64,000 nt of DNA from Brachionus manjavacas (Eukaryota > Rotifera > Eurotatoria > Ploima > Brachionidae). The translations under genes were made by a program, and so were the position numbers. How positions within the stretch are numbered: the first letter of the stretch is position 1; every line of letters starts with the position of its first letter. Location: the NCBI GenBank assembly GCA_019054805.1, contig JAHQIY010000004.1, forward strand, positions 5,146,001 to 5,210,000. The letters run 5' to 3'. Shown one piece after another: positions 1-12,133 of the stretch. The notes under the pieces are model-generated. The model was not told where the DNA came from. It searched no databases and saw only the letters and a list, made by a program, of their open reading frames with translations.

Positions 1-774
1 CTTAAAAAAATTTTTTAAATTTACTTTTGAAAGCAAAAACCACAATAATTCCTGTTTTGTATTGGATCAATGGCAAAAACAAATGGTAGTTCTTCCAATA
101 TTGTTTGATCTTTTCTAAAAAACATTGTTTTTCGTGTTTTTCTTGTTGCTGTTAAATTCTAAAAGCAAGATTAGGAATGGTAAAGAAATTTTAAAAAGAT
201 TTATGAAGATCTAGAAATAATTTTGTTTTGTATTCTGAAATTTTTAGAAGATTGAATTGAGCAAAAATTTCTTATTTTTTAATTCAGAAAATATAATAGA
301 ATTAGCAAGTAAGTGGATATTTAAACGAAATAACAAACAACTAAAAGGATATGAATATGTTCATTTTAGAACTAATGTTTTCTTTCGCCTTTTCTTTTAA
401 GCTTATTTATTTAATTGACTACGTCCATTTTAGACGTCCGTTTCTCTTTTGTGAAAGATATTTTAGAAATAAAACTTCAATAAAACAAAATCGTTTTTTA
501 TTTAATAATAGTAGTAGTATAAATGCTGTGGGAGACTTGAGTCTCCAAGTAGAAGCGCACGTAGACGCCCCACTTTAACAGCCAATTGCCCCTTTTTATT
601 TTTTTTTTTTTTTTGTTTCAAATAAGCTATCTTTAGATACATTTTTTTAAATAACTTATTTTACATATTTTATAAATAACTTTTTTTTTTTTTTTTTTTT
701 TCCTATTTTCTAATATCCTATTTTTAGAACAATTTTTAATCTTAGTTGTAACAACAAAAGTTTTACAAAAAATT
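1..774. other. AT-rich intergenic stretch
   Basis: The sequence is AT-rich with poly-T runs near 595-615 and 680-700. I see no gene here. A short open frame at 351-578 has no recognisable content and is probably chance. Confidence 0.5.
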
Positions 775-1410
775 AAGTAATTTGTCAATTCTATTTTTAA
801 AAATGTTTGTGTTTGTTACATTCTTAGTCTCCACGTCCAGAGCATTCCAATTACCAGCAGTACGGTTTGTAAAGAAGTTGTATCGAACTCCACAATTGCG
901 GATTAGCTGTCGCTCAATTGCTTTATGACAAGTTCTTGTGTTACCTGCCGGGCTGTCTAGACCGTCCGAAGCAAATTTTGATCCCCATTTACGAATGTCA
1001 CCCGATCATGACCGTGTTGTATCTTATGTAGTTGGATGAGATCACCACGCCTTCGCCTCTCTTCAAGTGTGCTCCAGCCTAGAGCCTCTCTTCTAGCAAG
1101 ATAGGGTTTTGATTTCAGTTCAGGAACCAATTTCGAGAATCTACGCTGAACTTGCTCGAGAACATCGATATCGCCTCGTCGATAGGGATTCCACGCTCCC
1201 ACTGCAAACTCCAAATGAGGACGAACAAAAGACTTGAAAAGAAGGTCAACTAGCTTTAAAGAAAAGTATTTGAAAGTGAGTCGTATTCGACTTGCCATCA
1301 TCGTTGCTTTTGCCGCTGCTCGTTTTGCCTGTTCACTTGACTTGAGATCAGGGGTGACAATGATGCCAAGATCGCGTTCTTTCTGTTATCCACTTGCTTT
1401 CACGCCAATA
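775..1410 (-). pseudogene. CR1/L2-like LINE, 3' end of ORF2 (broken)
   Basis: Read on the minus strand, 1410 to 957 gives the region that follows the reverse transcriptase of CR1/L2/Jockey-type LINEs. It contains a KERDLGIIVTPDLKSS block, then FVRPHLEFAVGAWNPY, then LEQVQRR and RRRRGDLIQLHKI. The frame stops near 957 and the same protein resumes in another frame (CGVRYNFFTNRTAGNWNALD) down to about 775. The copy is therefore 5'-truncated and frameshifted. The reverse transcriptase catalytic part is absent. Family assignment rests on these conserved blocks, which recur in the other LINE fragments of this window. Confidence 0.85.
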
Positions 1411-1642
1411 TGCTTCAAGTTATTGTGTTTTACAAACAACTTGCCAAACCTACAAGTGTAACTTTGTTGCAAACATCTAAAAATAACATTAAATATAGCG
1501 TGCAAAACCAAAATTTAAAATAAATTAAAGTGCGTGCTAAATAATGTGTTCTTTGAACACGTGATGTTACGAAATCACAATGAATAAAAAAAGATTAATG
1601 CAATTTAAAATATTCTTATGAAATATTTTCGCAATTGAATTA

Positions 1643-2518
1643 GATTAATATTGGTCGCCGTCATTAGATTCATGCGACCATTGATCATTACTGTAAAATT
1701 ATTTTGATGTGAATGGTGTGCAAAATCTCTGAAAATGCACAATGCTTCATTATTTTGAAATTTAATTTCTGCTTAACTATGCAATTTTAGCAGTCCTTGA
1801 TTTTTGATGCAACTTTGAATGTATTTACCTTCACTTTCAATGAGTGTTAAGGGAAAGATACAAAATACAATTAAGCATTAGAAAATCAATTTTATAATTT
1901 TTAATGAAAGCCTAAGGAAAATACTTTTTAAAAATATTTTTAAATTTTTTCTGAGATTTTAAAAGTTTTTTAATAGTTAAATTATTTTCTTTTTTTTTGG
2001 TTGGCTTTTAAAAATGACTTAACTTCTTATTTTATTATTTATTTGTAAAACTAAATGTAAAAATAATGGGAAACCTATTTTAATTTCTTGTTATTTTCTG
2101 AGCAACAAATAATTTTTGGTTTTTGATAAAAGCTTCAGAATTATGATTTTTAACACTTTCCAAGGATTTTTGCCTCTTCGTTTTTTAGTTAATCAATCCA
2201 TCACTGAACCATCTACAGCGATTCCAATGAAAAAGTAACGCGAAATATAGCTCGTCCACCGTCTGGTCCTATTCTCTGCTCCCACCAATATTATTAATTC
2301 GAATATGAAAATAATGGGAATCCATTTTTTGGTTAAGCAAAAGGCACCGAATAACTTGGAATTTAATTTGGGACTTTTAACCAACTCTGCTTCAAACTAA
2401 AATAATATGATAATTTAAAAATTATCAAGTAAAAAAAATTAATGTTAGTCGCAATCATAAAATTCATGGGACCATTGATCATGACTGCACGGTTAGACAT
2501 TAATATCATATGAATCAA
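1643..2518 (+). repeat. Direct repeat pair, 1643-1722 and 2438-2518
   Basis: Both copies read ATTAAT(A/G)TT(G/A)GTCGC, then ATCA or GTCA with TTCATG, then GACCATTGATCAT and ACTG, ending in a TGAAT block. They are diverged and about 800 bases apart in the same orientation. This could be two members of a dispersed family or an old local duplication. No LTR features (primer site, terminal TG/CA) are seen between them. Confidence 0.5.
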
Positions 2519-2794
2519 TTTGTGACTGTGAAAATTAGAGAATTTTCAGGAATTTTACTAATTTTAATGAGAAAAAAAGCAAACTTTTATCATAATTTTT
2601 TTTCAAGTCAGATTTATAAACCGTTCAGTGGTCTCTTGAACAAACTCACACATAAAACCCTTATCACGCTTTTTTAAAGGGAAGAAAAAATTGATTGCGA
2701 AAAATTTATTATTGGCAGAAAGTGAAATACACGCCCTTTTTCTATTTTAATTAATTCTTCGTTTTTAACTTTTTTACCTATATTAAAATTGAAA

Positions 2795-3015
2795 TAAAGT
2801 AAATTTACGTAAAAAATATTAAATTTTGAAATGATATTTTTTGAATCTTTTCAAAATTATAAAAGAAAAAGATTGAAAATTTTACTAAAAATTTGCATTT
2901 ATTCATGCTTTTTTGGCCTTTTTTGCTTTTAGTAAGATTCACAATTTTTTTACGTAATTTTACGTAAACTCTGTAAATTTTGGTAAATATTCTATTTTTA
3001 ACAAAAGTCATTGTA
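2795..3015. repeat. TTACGTAA-type AT-rich repeat
   Basis: TTACGTAAA-type palindromes sit at both ends (about 2801 and 2950-2970) around an AT-rich core. A similar core with a GGCC run and TTTTAAGT/TTTTAGT blocks occurs at 32373-32490, and related TTACGTAA clusters occur at 13225-13525 and 41398. This looks like a short dispersed fold-back family. Confidence 0.4.
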
Positions 3016-3031
3016 CATAAAATTTGTTTAG

Positions 3032-3266
3032 TAGTAGAAAATGTGAGCGATATGATTTGATTCATAATGAATACATTAACAAAATTTGCCACTTCAAGCC
3101 TGATGATGATTTTGAATTTTATACAACGTTATATTCTGATGACATAAAAAACGAGATTGATACTCTGACACTGAAAGGATGTGATGAAATAGCTGAAAAC
3201 AATTGGGACGATGATGATCCAGATATTGATGAAAATGAAATGTTTCGAAAATGCTTATTTCATTAA
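3032..3266 (+). CDS. Orphan terminal-exon-like ORF, acidic
   Basis: I do not recognise this. A frame of about 77 codons follows a plausible acceptor (TTTGTTTAG at 3023-3031) and ends at TAA. It has protein-like composition: a Cys/Tyr-rich start, YSDDIKNEIDTLTLKGCDE in the middle, and an Asp-rich tail (DDDDPDIDEN). No upstream exon could be joined, and the ATG upstream of the acceptor is not convincing. It may be the last exon of a gene whose 5' part I missed, a gene relic, or chance. Confidence 0.25.
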
Positions 3267-4907
3267 CATTAATTGATTTTTTTAAATAATTTTAAAATTA
3301 TTATTTAAGCCGTATAATTCTAAATTGAAAGATAATCTATAAGAAGAATTCAATTAATCTAAAATGAGACGTTTTCTTTTTTTCTTATATAAAATATATT
3401 TGCTCAAATTCTCTCTGTATATCATCGCTAGTTAATTGGTTTCAATAAAAAATATTTACTTCCGAAATCATATAAATTATCAATTAACTTAATAATACTT
3501 TTGCTTTAGATTTAATAATAATGATCTATTGGATACTTATTAATCAAGGCCCTTATTTATTTTATTTATAATTCATTTTCGCTATTAATATTTTTTTTAC
3601 TGTGCCAAAATCGAAATACTGTAAACATTTTGAAATAATGTAAAAATTTTAAAATAATTTTGAAAGAATAATATAATTTTATCAAATAATTTTTGGTTGA
3701 AATGATTAAATCGGTACTTTATTTCAAAAGCTTCATTTACGCAGTCTAATGAAACAAAGGAAAAACTCTAGGATTTCAAAAGATAGGATTTCAAATTTCT
3801 TCTGATCTTTTCATAATTTTAGAATAATAGAGGTCATGTAAATAAATTAGGTGAATTTGATTAATTAAAATCTGTAAAAATTTACTTTTTATTTTTTATA
3901 ATTTAAATTTTATTTAATTTAATTTTTACGTTTTTGATTTTAAAATTAAAAAAATAATTTAATTCCTTTAATTACTCAGATTATATTTTAACTTTGTTTT
4001 CACTTATATGATTTTTACATTTTTGCATTTTAATCTGAAGGAGCTTTGAAAGGAGCTCTGTATAGAAAAAAAAAATTAAATAATTCCAATCCATTCAAAT
4101 TGAAAACAATCTAAAAAGATATTACATGATAAAAATAATATTTTTAATCCAAGTTAAAAATAATCCTAAACTATCCCTCATTTTTTCAATTTATTAAAAA
4201 TGGACAAGATGAATAATAATGTAATAAATTTTTTTTCAATATGTTCAACAATTATTTAAAATTTCTATCGAAACAAATAAATTATCTAATAAATAAATCA
4301 GAAATAAACTTTTCAATTTGATGTTAAGTATAAATTTATTTTCTAAATATTTGTTCGAAGCAATTTTGACGGACACCCAGGGCACTTTCGAAAGACATGA
4401 GCCTTCTTTTCGGCCCTTTGTTTGCAATTAAATTTTTTTAAAAATTAGAGTAATATTTAATGGCCAAAAGAAAAAAAAACAAGTAAGAATTTTTCAAAAT
4501 GCGATTACTTTTTTTAGGAATCTTACATCTGATTTAATGTAAATAATCGAGTCAAGTTTTCTCTTTAAAATTAAATGATGGTGACATTATGTTGAGACAA
4601 ATTCTCACTCCACCATGTTTTCTTATTACCAAATGCAAATTTAATCTGAATTTCAATTTGCTTCAAATGCGGAAACATAACAGTTTTAAGAAATACTCAA
4701 CTAAATTAAAGAAAAGAGAAGCATATTAGTCGACTTAAAAATCTCGAAAATTCCATAATTAATTCAAAAATTATAAAAAAATTTATAATTTTATTTTTTG
4801 ATACAGAGAAATTTCATTTTGCACTCAATTTTCTAATATCTGAAGATAAAAAAAATTCAAACAGAACGAAAAAAATCTTTGTTCTTGTTTTTTTCGAATT
4901 TAGAATA
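3267..4907. other. AT-rich upstream region of ZER1
   Basis: The stretch is more than 75 percent AT by eye, with no supported gene or repeat. It presumably includes the ZER1 promoter and 5' UTR, but no specific element can be named. Confidence 0.5.
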
Positions 4908-7900
4908 ATGAATCGCCAAAAAGATGTGAACAAAACTGAGAACATAAAAAAATCATGGTGCGAATCGAACCCCAGGTCCCTATACGCACTATGCATCAAG
5001 ACAATATGTGAGAATGTTGACATTATTTTGGAGCGCAATAGCTCGACATCCAAAAAAGCCCGCTCCAAATACCACATAGCGCAGCATGTGGGTCCTTTGC
5101 CCAGCTGGATAACCCAGTCCGTGCTCAAGGAATACCAAGGCTTCTACAGCCAAACTCTTGCCAGCATGGAGAGGGACGAGTACTTCTCGACCAAGGAGGC
5201 CAAGCAACCAAGCGCCAACAAGTCAAAACCAATAAGTTTCTATGATCTTTTGATGGCGTTTGTGAACTCGCCTGGCAAGTGTTCGCTTAATCGAATCGAC
5301 TACCGGCAGTGCGAAAATTTCCAATCTATCCTTGAGCAAAAGCTAAAGCAAAAACTCGAGGAACAACTGTCCCACAACAAAAAGCTCAACACCAGCTACT
5401 TTAAGCTAATCCGAAACAAAGATTACAACCGAGAGTCCAACTTTTGCGACAAGTACCTGCTGAAATCAGTGCGCTCTCGCCAAGCCGAGCACTTGTCCGA
5501 CAAAGAGCTCAAGCAATTTGTCAAACAGCACAAGAACATCTCCTATTTGGACATGTGTCCATGCGATTTGTCCAACAAATCCATCTATTACATAAACAAA
5601 TACATGGCCAACACACTCAAAATACTTCGACTTAAAAATTGCTGCAATTGGCACCTAAAAGCCGAGCGCACTCAGTCTCGATCGCAGGATCAAACAATGT
5701 TTCAGTTTAACAATGACTTTTCGGACCAGGACTCGGTCGACGAGGACGTCGAAGTCGAGTTTCCGGACCAAAATGAGAACCAAGTAGAAATGGCTAATTT
5801 AAATGAAACAAATGGCGGCAGCGAACAAGAAGAAGAAGACGAGGACGGTGACAACTTTGACGCGTATTTGCGCGAGTACGTCAACCGCTACGACCAGAAC
5901 AGCCAGGACAGCTTGTCGATTCAGGCGCAGCGAAACAGAATGAACCGGTGCAGACGGACCAGAAAAAAGCCTCCCAATGAATGCAAGTTGTTCAGGCCGT
6001 GCAAATTGAAGCGCTCTGTCAAGGCCAGGCCGAACAGAGAGCTAAGTCCGAGGAAAAGAGCGGATGGCCAAGACAACGAGCAGGCTAATAACAGTTCCAT
6101 AGTCAAATGGCTGGTGAGGCGTGCCATCAAAAGCACTGATGAAACAAAGCCCGAGGCCAAAAAATCCTATCTGGGCCTTATTGAGCAAATAAAAAAGAAG
6201 GCCAACTTTTTGACCGACACAAAAATGATAGACAAGGTGTCGATGTGTTCGTCGAACTACGACGATTATGACATGAAGAGTGTCCACGACAGAGAGGAGA
6301 AAAAAAGCGATTTTTTCGACGAAAACTTGGAAAATTTGAGCCAAAATTTGAGCTTGTACTCGAGTGCTTCGGACGGCTCGTATTCGTCCGTGACTTCGTC
6401 ATCGTCGCTGTCGCTTCTCTCCTCATTGTCGCTTTTGTCCGAGGCGTGTTCGGCCTCGAGCAGCTCGGACTCGTCGTCGTCCTCGTCCGACGGAGACGAC
6501 GAGGCCTACAAGCTCTTGGAAAAAAAGTATCTCAAGCGCCACTTGGCCAAATTTTCCAAGCTGCAGGAGAAAAAAGTCGCCAGACAACAAAAACTGCTGG
6601 AAAAAGTGGCCAACTTGGGCTCGTCGCCGATCAATGTCATACAAGCAATTGCGGCCAAGGCCCTCAACTTTAAGCTCAAGAGCACCATTAGTCAAGATTT
6701 TGAGGCGGACACGAGCAAAGCCGACAGCGAACAACAAGATGAGGACACGTGTGACAAAGGTGTGGCTGTGCAAAAGTCAAAAAGACTGAAGGAAAATGAC
6801 CAAAACGAAGCTAGTGAGATGGAAAAAGAGAAAGAGGCGCAAAACTCGAACTTGTTTTCTGTGCTGCGCTATTGGATGAGCAAAAAGAGCGGCAGTGGGT
6901 CGAGTCAGAGTGGCGTGGACGCCAATCAACCATGTTCGAGTCAAATGAGTCAATTGGTGGCAGTGAGTGATGACGAATTGGAGAAAGCGAGCGCAAAGCG
7001 CGCCAAAAACCGCCTCAGAACCATCAGATCCATAGCCAACTCGAATTCAAATGACGAATTGAGCCAAGACGAGTCGGACAACTCGTCCAACGAGTCCATT
7101 TACACGTTCAACAGCATCATAGAGACCCACTCAATGAACAAAGTGTTCGAGGAAAAATTTCGAGACTCGTCGAATCAACACGAGCAAACAAAATCGGCGC
7201 TGTGCGCCAAAACTTTGTATCAAGTGCTTAGTTTGACGCGTTTGGAGCATTTGTGTCTACGCAATCTGGGCACCAATGTCATCAAGATATCGATGCTGAA
7301 TCAATTGTTGAAAAATTTCACCAATTTAAAATACCTGGACATTTCGAATTGTTGCACTGGCCAGCTCTATTTGGCCAAAAAAATTGACTTCGTCGAACCG
7401 CAGTGTTCGGCCAGCCAGAACGAGCTGATCGGATGCCTTGACGGCTTGCTGAGTCTTGCGCCAGTGCTCAGCCATTTGCTGATGGCCGACTTGACAGTCG
7501 AGGACATCCAGGCCAATTTGAAATTTATGCTGCGCCTAAGAGCGCTCAAGCACTTGGACATCTCCAATTGTAGCGAGAAAACGCCGCTCAACAGATTCAA
7601 AAACCCGTCGTTGCTCTTGGCCAAATTGGTTTTTCATCTAAAGCAAATATCCTGCTTGGACATATCTGGCACCAACTTGACCGGCTCGAACATATTCAAA
7701 GAACAAGACGAAATCGACTACATCAAGAAAAGACTGTTCGAAGACTTGGCCGACGAGTCCAACGACTCTCAGCGAGACAGAATAGAAACGATAAAGAGCG
7801 GCGTGTCCGGTCTCATGTTCTTGAGCAACGAAAGCAAGTGTTTGGACTTTTTGGGCTGCTTTAGCTGCGACAACTCCATATCAGCCAGGACGAATGTGCC

Positions 7901-10900
7901 AGCGGCGAAAATAGCCGCCGAATCGAGCGAAACCTATCTGTACAATGGACTGGAGGCTTATTGTGGCGACAGGCCGCTCTTTCTGCTCGACGCTCTCAAC
8001 CACTTGTTCGAGTTGTACCGCGACGACTTCATCGAGGACAAGCTGCTCGGCGGCCACTTGATCATGGACACCATGGACAAGCACTTGGACAATTCGAGGA
8101 TACAAATATCGGCCAGCGCCTCCTTGTTCTACGTGCTCAAGTATTGGAAGGAGCAAAATTTGAACATTCCCAACTTCTATCTGCGCCGGCTGATTCTCAC
8201 CGTGATCAACGGAATGGAGGAGCACATTGAGGAGAGCGCAATGAGACGCAATTGTGTGCTCATAATGTGCAGACTGAACCTGCCTGACGATGTGCTGTTC
8301 GCTTCGGATCGCCTCATCCGCATTTTGCTGCGAATATTCGACGACTACATCGACGAAAGACACAAAAATCCGCAGAACGATCGGCCCGAGCACTTCGTGC
8401 TCCGCACGGCCATGCACTTGTTGAACATACTGGCGTGCAGTGTTCATGGAACAGACAAGACCAAAGCTGGACTCATCAGCATTCCGGTGGCCATGAATCT
8501 TATCCGAACAAAGACCCATTTCAAAGAGGCCGACGACATCATGGAAGTCACGTGGAGCTTTTTGTGGAACATAACTGACGAGACGCCGGACAATTGCCGC
8601 ATCTTTTTGGACACGCATGACGGCCTCAATGTCTTCATGGAATGCATCAAGTTCAAAAAGTCGGAGATCATACGCAACATGATGGGCTTGCTTGGAAATG
8701 TTGCCGAAGTGAAAGAGCTTCGAAATAGGCTGTGCAGAAATGATCTCATATCCACGTTTCGTCAGCTTTTGTTTCATTCCGGTGACGGTATCGAGATACC
8801 GTACAATTCGGCCGGTGTTCTCGTGCATTTGATGTCCGATGGTCCCAATGCTTGGTTCTGCTCCAGCGTTACCGAACACGACAGACAATCGGTCATAGAG
8901 GATGTGGAGACTGCTATTGACGAGTGGGACTTGAATTCAGAGCGCAACATTAATTATAGATCGTTCGAGCCTATTTTTAGGCTTGTGCAAAAATTTGACA
9001 GTCCAATTTGTCAAAGATGGGCATGCTGGGCTCTGGCAAATTTGACCACAGTATATGGTAATTTTTATCTTATTATTTTGATTCAATTCACATTTAGGAG
9101 GGCATTTTCTCATTTTTAGTTTTCACCACAATTTACCCAGACTTGTTTATAAGTCACAGTTTTGAGTCCAAGTCACAAAAATTTAAGTCAAAGTTATGAC
9201 TTGAACTAATTTTTTTTTTAATATTAACAATCACAAAAATCATTGAATGCAAAAAAATTAAATTCTATTTCTTTAGTAAATGTATCACCTATTTATAAAT
9301 GTGCGTTATACAACAAAATAAATTTTTTGTCTGAAGGCTGAGCCCTATAAACAAATGCAGAAAATTCTGACTGATAAAATTTTAAGATTATGGTTTATTT
9401 GGAAATTTATTTCATTAAAAAAAAAATTTAAATAAACTTAAAATTAAAGTCGTTGACTTGACTTAACTTAAGACTTGTGACTTAAAAGCTAGTCTGAATT
9501 TACCAAAAAGGCAAAACAGTGGCACTTAACTTTTTCTTTTTCGGTCTAAAATTTGTTCTCTAAATTGGAGAAGTTTTGACTATAACTCTAACAATTCGAG
9601 TCTTATTATGGCAATGTGAAAATTTGGTACGTTTATTAAAAAAAAATCCAAATCCAAATTTAAATCCAAAAATGTTCAAAATAAACCAGATATTTTTATA
9701 GTTTTTATTTCTTTTAAATTTGTACATTGAAATGCAACAAAAAATATATTATAATTACAATCCGTGAGAACTTGTATTTCATTTTTTATTTTAGTTCTAA
9801 GTTTTCACATTGCATCTTGTTTTTAAGTCGCAAGTTTAAGACAAAGTCATGACTTGGCTTGATTTTTTTTTAGCGTTTTTCTAAAAAACTTTAAGTAAAA
9901 AAGCACTGGTTTTATTTATAAAAAAACAAGCAGAATAAAATAAAAAATATCTTTTATTTTAAAATTAAATCATTTGATAGCTTTTCAAATTATCTTATTT
10001 AAAAATTGAAATATCTTAAATGCACTTTTTATATTTTGTCAAAATTTTGTGAACAAATTTAAAGAGAATACTCGAACTTATTTTCTTGAATTTTTGACTA
10101 AATAAAGTTCAATAAGTGTAAATTATTTTGTACGATTTTTCTTTTTGATTAAAAAAAAATAAAATAACATTTAAATCAATTAATCTTATCACTTATTTTG
10201 CACATTAAAGACTATTATTTTTTTAAATTTGCAACACCAATCCTTTTTTACTTTTCAAAAATATTTATTTCATATATTTTGCTAGAAACTTAAAAGAAGC
10301 AGTTTGGTGTTACGGTTTAAATAAGAGTTGTTTAAAAGTCCCAAATTAAAGTCCAAGTCTGGACTTTAAAATTTAAAATCTAAAAAAAAAAGTCCTTCAC
10401 TTCTTTGGCTTCCATAATAACCACCTGGGACGGCAAAAATATCATTTTTCCGCAACAATGACAGGCTGGAACGGAAAAAATTTCGTTTCTCCTTGTTGAG
10501 AATTAGGCGAAAATTTTCATGATCTTATGTTCCTGAATAATTACTCAACATAAATGAAAAAACAGGAAAATTTTTTTGATTAATTTGTAAAACTGGAGAA
10601 AAAAATTGACTTTGTGATCTAGGAACATCGAGTCATCAAGATTAAGACAATTTTTTATTCTAAAATAATTTAAAAACTTTTTAGCCATAATATTCATCGT
10701 GAAAAAAAAAATAAAAGTACGGACTTGGACTTGACTTAAGACTGGGGATTTTTAAACAACTCTAGTTTAAATTGTAAAACTTGAATTCTTTGAGCACAGT
10801 TCAAGTCTCAGTTGAAGGCTTTTTTACTTAAAATTTTATAGAAAAATGTTAAAAAGAAAAAAAAATCTTGCCAATCGTGCATATTCAGAAATTGTGAAGG

Positions 10901-11261
10901 AATGTTGGGTGAGAATTAAAAACAAATAAAACAGGTGAAACTAAATCAGTTAAAAATATTTTTTTTCATGTTAATCAGCACTGCTGATTATTTAAAAAAG
11001 CATTACCATTTATTCATTTATTCCATTCAGTCCATTGTTTCCGTTACATCTATTCGATTTCACAGCATGAATGAATAGAATAGTAATATTATTAATTTTA
11101 ATTAAAAAAATTTTATTTTAGCCGATGTTTATTGTCCACTCTTTGTGAAAGAAAATGGCCGTGATTTATTGAATAGAGTAATAAAAAACGAACCAGTATG
11201 TGAAGCCATTAGACGATATTCATTGATTGTTTTAAATAATGTTGACAATTACAGAAATTGA
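4908..11261 (+). CDS. ZER1: ZER1-like substrate receptor of CUL2 ubiquitin ligase
   Basis: Exons are 4908-9057 and 11122-11261, in phase across a 2064-base intron (donor TATG|GTAATT, acceptor ATTTTAG|CC), giving about 1429 residues. ZER1/ZYG11 proteins bridge CUL2-elongin BC to proteins with N-terminal glycine, marking them for degradation. The N-terminus (SWCESNPRSLYALC) and leucine-rich repeats (about 200-245 and 765-930) precede an armadillo-like domain (about 1010-1420). Family signatures include WNITDETPDNC, GLLGNVAEVKELR and INYRSFEPI. Residues I equate with the Gly/N-degron pocket (W1220, N1221, D1224, N1264, E1267) are all present. The terminal exon restores the usual YCPL..ENG ending. 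Oddity: a roughly 500-residue Ser/Asp/Glu-rich segment (about 250-760) splits the leucine-rich repeats; human ZER1 has only about 766 residues in total. The first exon is less AT-rich than its surroundings. Confidence 0.93.
9138..9496. mobile_element. hAT-type MITE in ZER1 intron, TSD AATTTACC
   Basis: Inverted termini CAGACTTGTTTATAAGTCAC and CAGACTAGCTTTTAAGTCAC (right end read in reverse) are flanked by identical 8-base duplications AATTTACC at 9130-9137 and 9497-9504. Subterminal AAGTC(A/C) motifs recur in both orientations. There is no coding capacity. An 8-base duplication plus a CAG start is typical of the hAT superfamily. The subterminal AAGTC motifs link it to the elements at 10323 and 49845. 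Confidence 0.85.
9600..9910. repeat. Further inverted-repeat debris in ZER1 intron
   Basis: GCAATGTGAAAA near 9609 is inverted near 9810. At 9820-9900 there is a left end like the 9138 element (CTTGTTTTTAAGTCGCAAG, then AAGTCATGACTTGG). Its poly-T and CTTTAAGTAAAAAAGC part is matched in reverse at about 10815-10865. This suggests an older, diverged MITE into which the 10323 element later inserted. Boundaries and target duplications could not be fixed. Confidence 0.4.
10323..10764. mobile_element. hAT-type MITE in ZER1 intron, TSD GTTTAAAT
   Basis: The ends are AAGAGTTGTTTAAAAGTCC and the reverse complement of GGGGATTTTTAAACAACTCT. They are flanked by exact 8-base duplications GTTTAAAT at 10315-10322 and 10765-10772. 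Inner parts (AAGTCCAAGTC motifs, a GGAACATAAGATCATGAAAA block, a TTGATGACTCGA block) match the copy at 49845-50242 in the opposite orientation. The element is 442 bases long with no ORF. It lies wholly inside the intron, so it should not affect the protein. Confidence 0.9.
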
Positions 11262-12133
11262 ACGAATCAATAAAAAAATAGTTTTAATTTCACAATGGGC
11301 TTTAAGAAATAAAATTTTCTTTTTTATATTGAAAAATTATGATCAAATTTTTGAAATTTGTTGAAAAAATATATAATAGAAAACTATGGGTTTTATTAGT
11401 GAATTTAACTAGATAAGATTTTTTTTAGCCAAAACACATTTTAGATTTTATTGAGCTGTTTTGACCGATTTGGAATGCTTAAGGAATTATTTGTAACAGA
11501 ATTTTTCTATTATGTAAATTAACTTTTATTAAAAAAGTTCTAGATTCTTTTTTCATTATTTTTAGTTATTTAAAACAGTATATTTTGATTTTGCTTCGTT
11601 TTTTATTCAGCCATACTAAAAGAGAATTTTGATTGAAAACATTTTTATTAAATATCTAAAGGGATAATTTCTAAATAAACTTTAATAAATATCTCTTTTT
11701 TTTTAATTTTAGAAGTGATTTGCATTAAATTAATTAGTATCCAGTTTAGATCTCATAAAAGATCTTACTGAAATACAATGTGGATTACATGTAGGAAAAT
11801 TAAAATTAAAAACCCAAGAGCTCCTCGTCTATTTTCTATATTACTTTTCGCATTTTGTCTAATATAGATCTCAAAAATAAAGAAAGCTTCAAATATTGAA
11901 TTTATGTTAGGTTTTTAAATGGGCAAGATCTTAATTTAATATTTAATGACAAGTAGCACCTCCCCTGCTTTATTTGTTTATCTTGATTTAAGATAAGCGT
12001 TGATTTTTTTATAACTCTATTACTTAATAGCTAGTACAAAGAGTACAAACAGCTAGTTCAAAGATTTGTTCTGCCTAAATTATTTAGAGCACTGTAGTAA
12101 AACTGAAAATTTTTCATAGTACCGTTAGTTTTG
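11262..12133. other. AT-rich DNA downstream of ZER1
   Basis: This holds the ZER1 3' flank with AATAAA-like strings near 11268. No other gene or repeat is supported. Confidence 0.5.

Larger units (their letters stand above)
1411..3031. other. Intergenic DNA with short dispersed repeats
   Basis: No gene is supported. The stretch holds a direct repeat of about 80 bases (near 1643 and 2438) and a TTACGTAA-rich repeat (2795-3015). A slightly GC-richer patch at about 2190-2290 has no identity I can give. Confidence 0.5.

Noticed and set aside
2193..2384. Minus-strand 63-codon frame with NRTRRWTSYISRYF
   Set aside because: Locally less AT-rich, but I could not match it to any LINE or gene, and it starts in AT-rich noise.
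7881..8888. A 335-codon minus-strand open frame antisense to ZER1
   Set aside because: It lies entirely over the conserved ZER1 armadillo exon, has no recognisable domain, and is explained by the codon bias of the sense gene.
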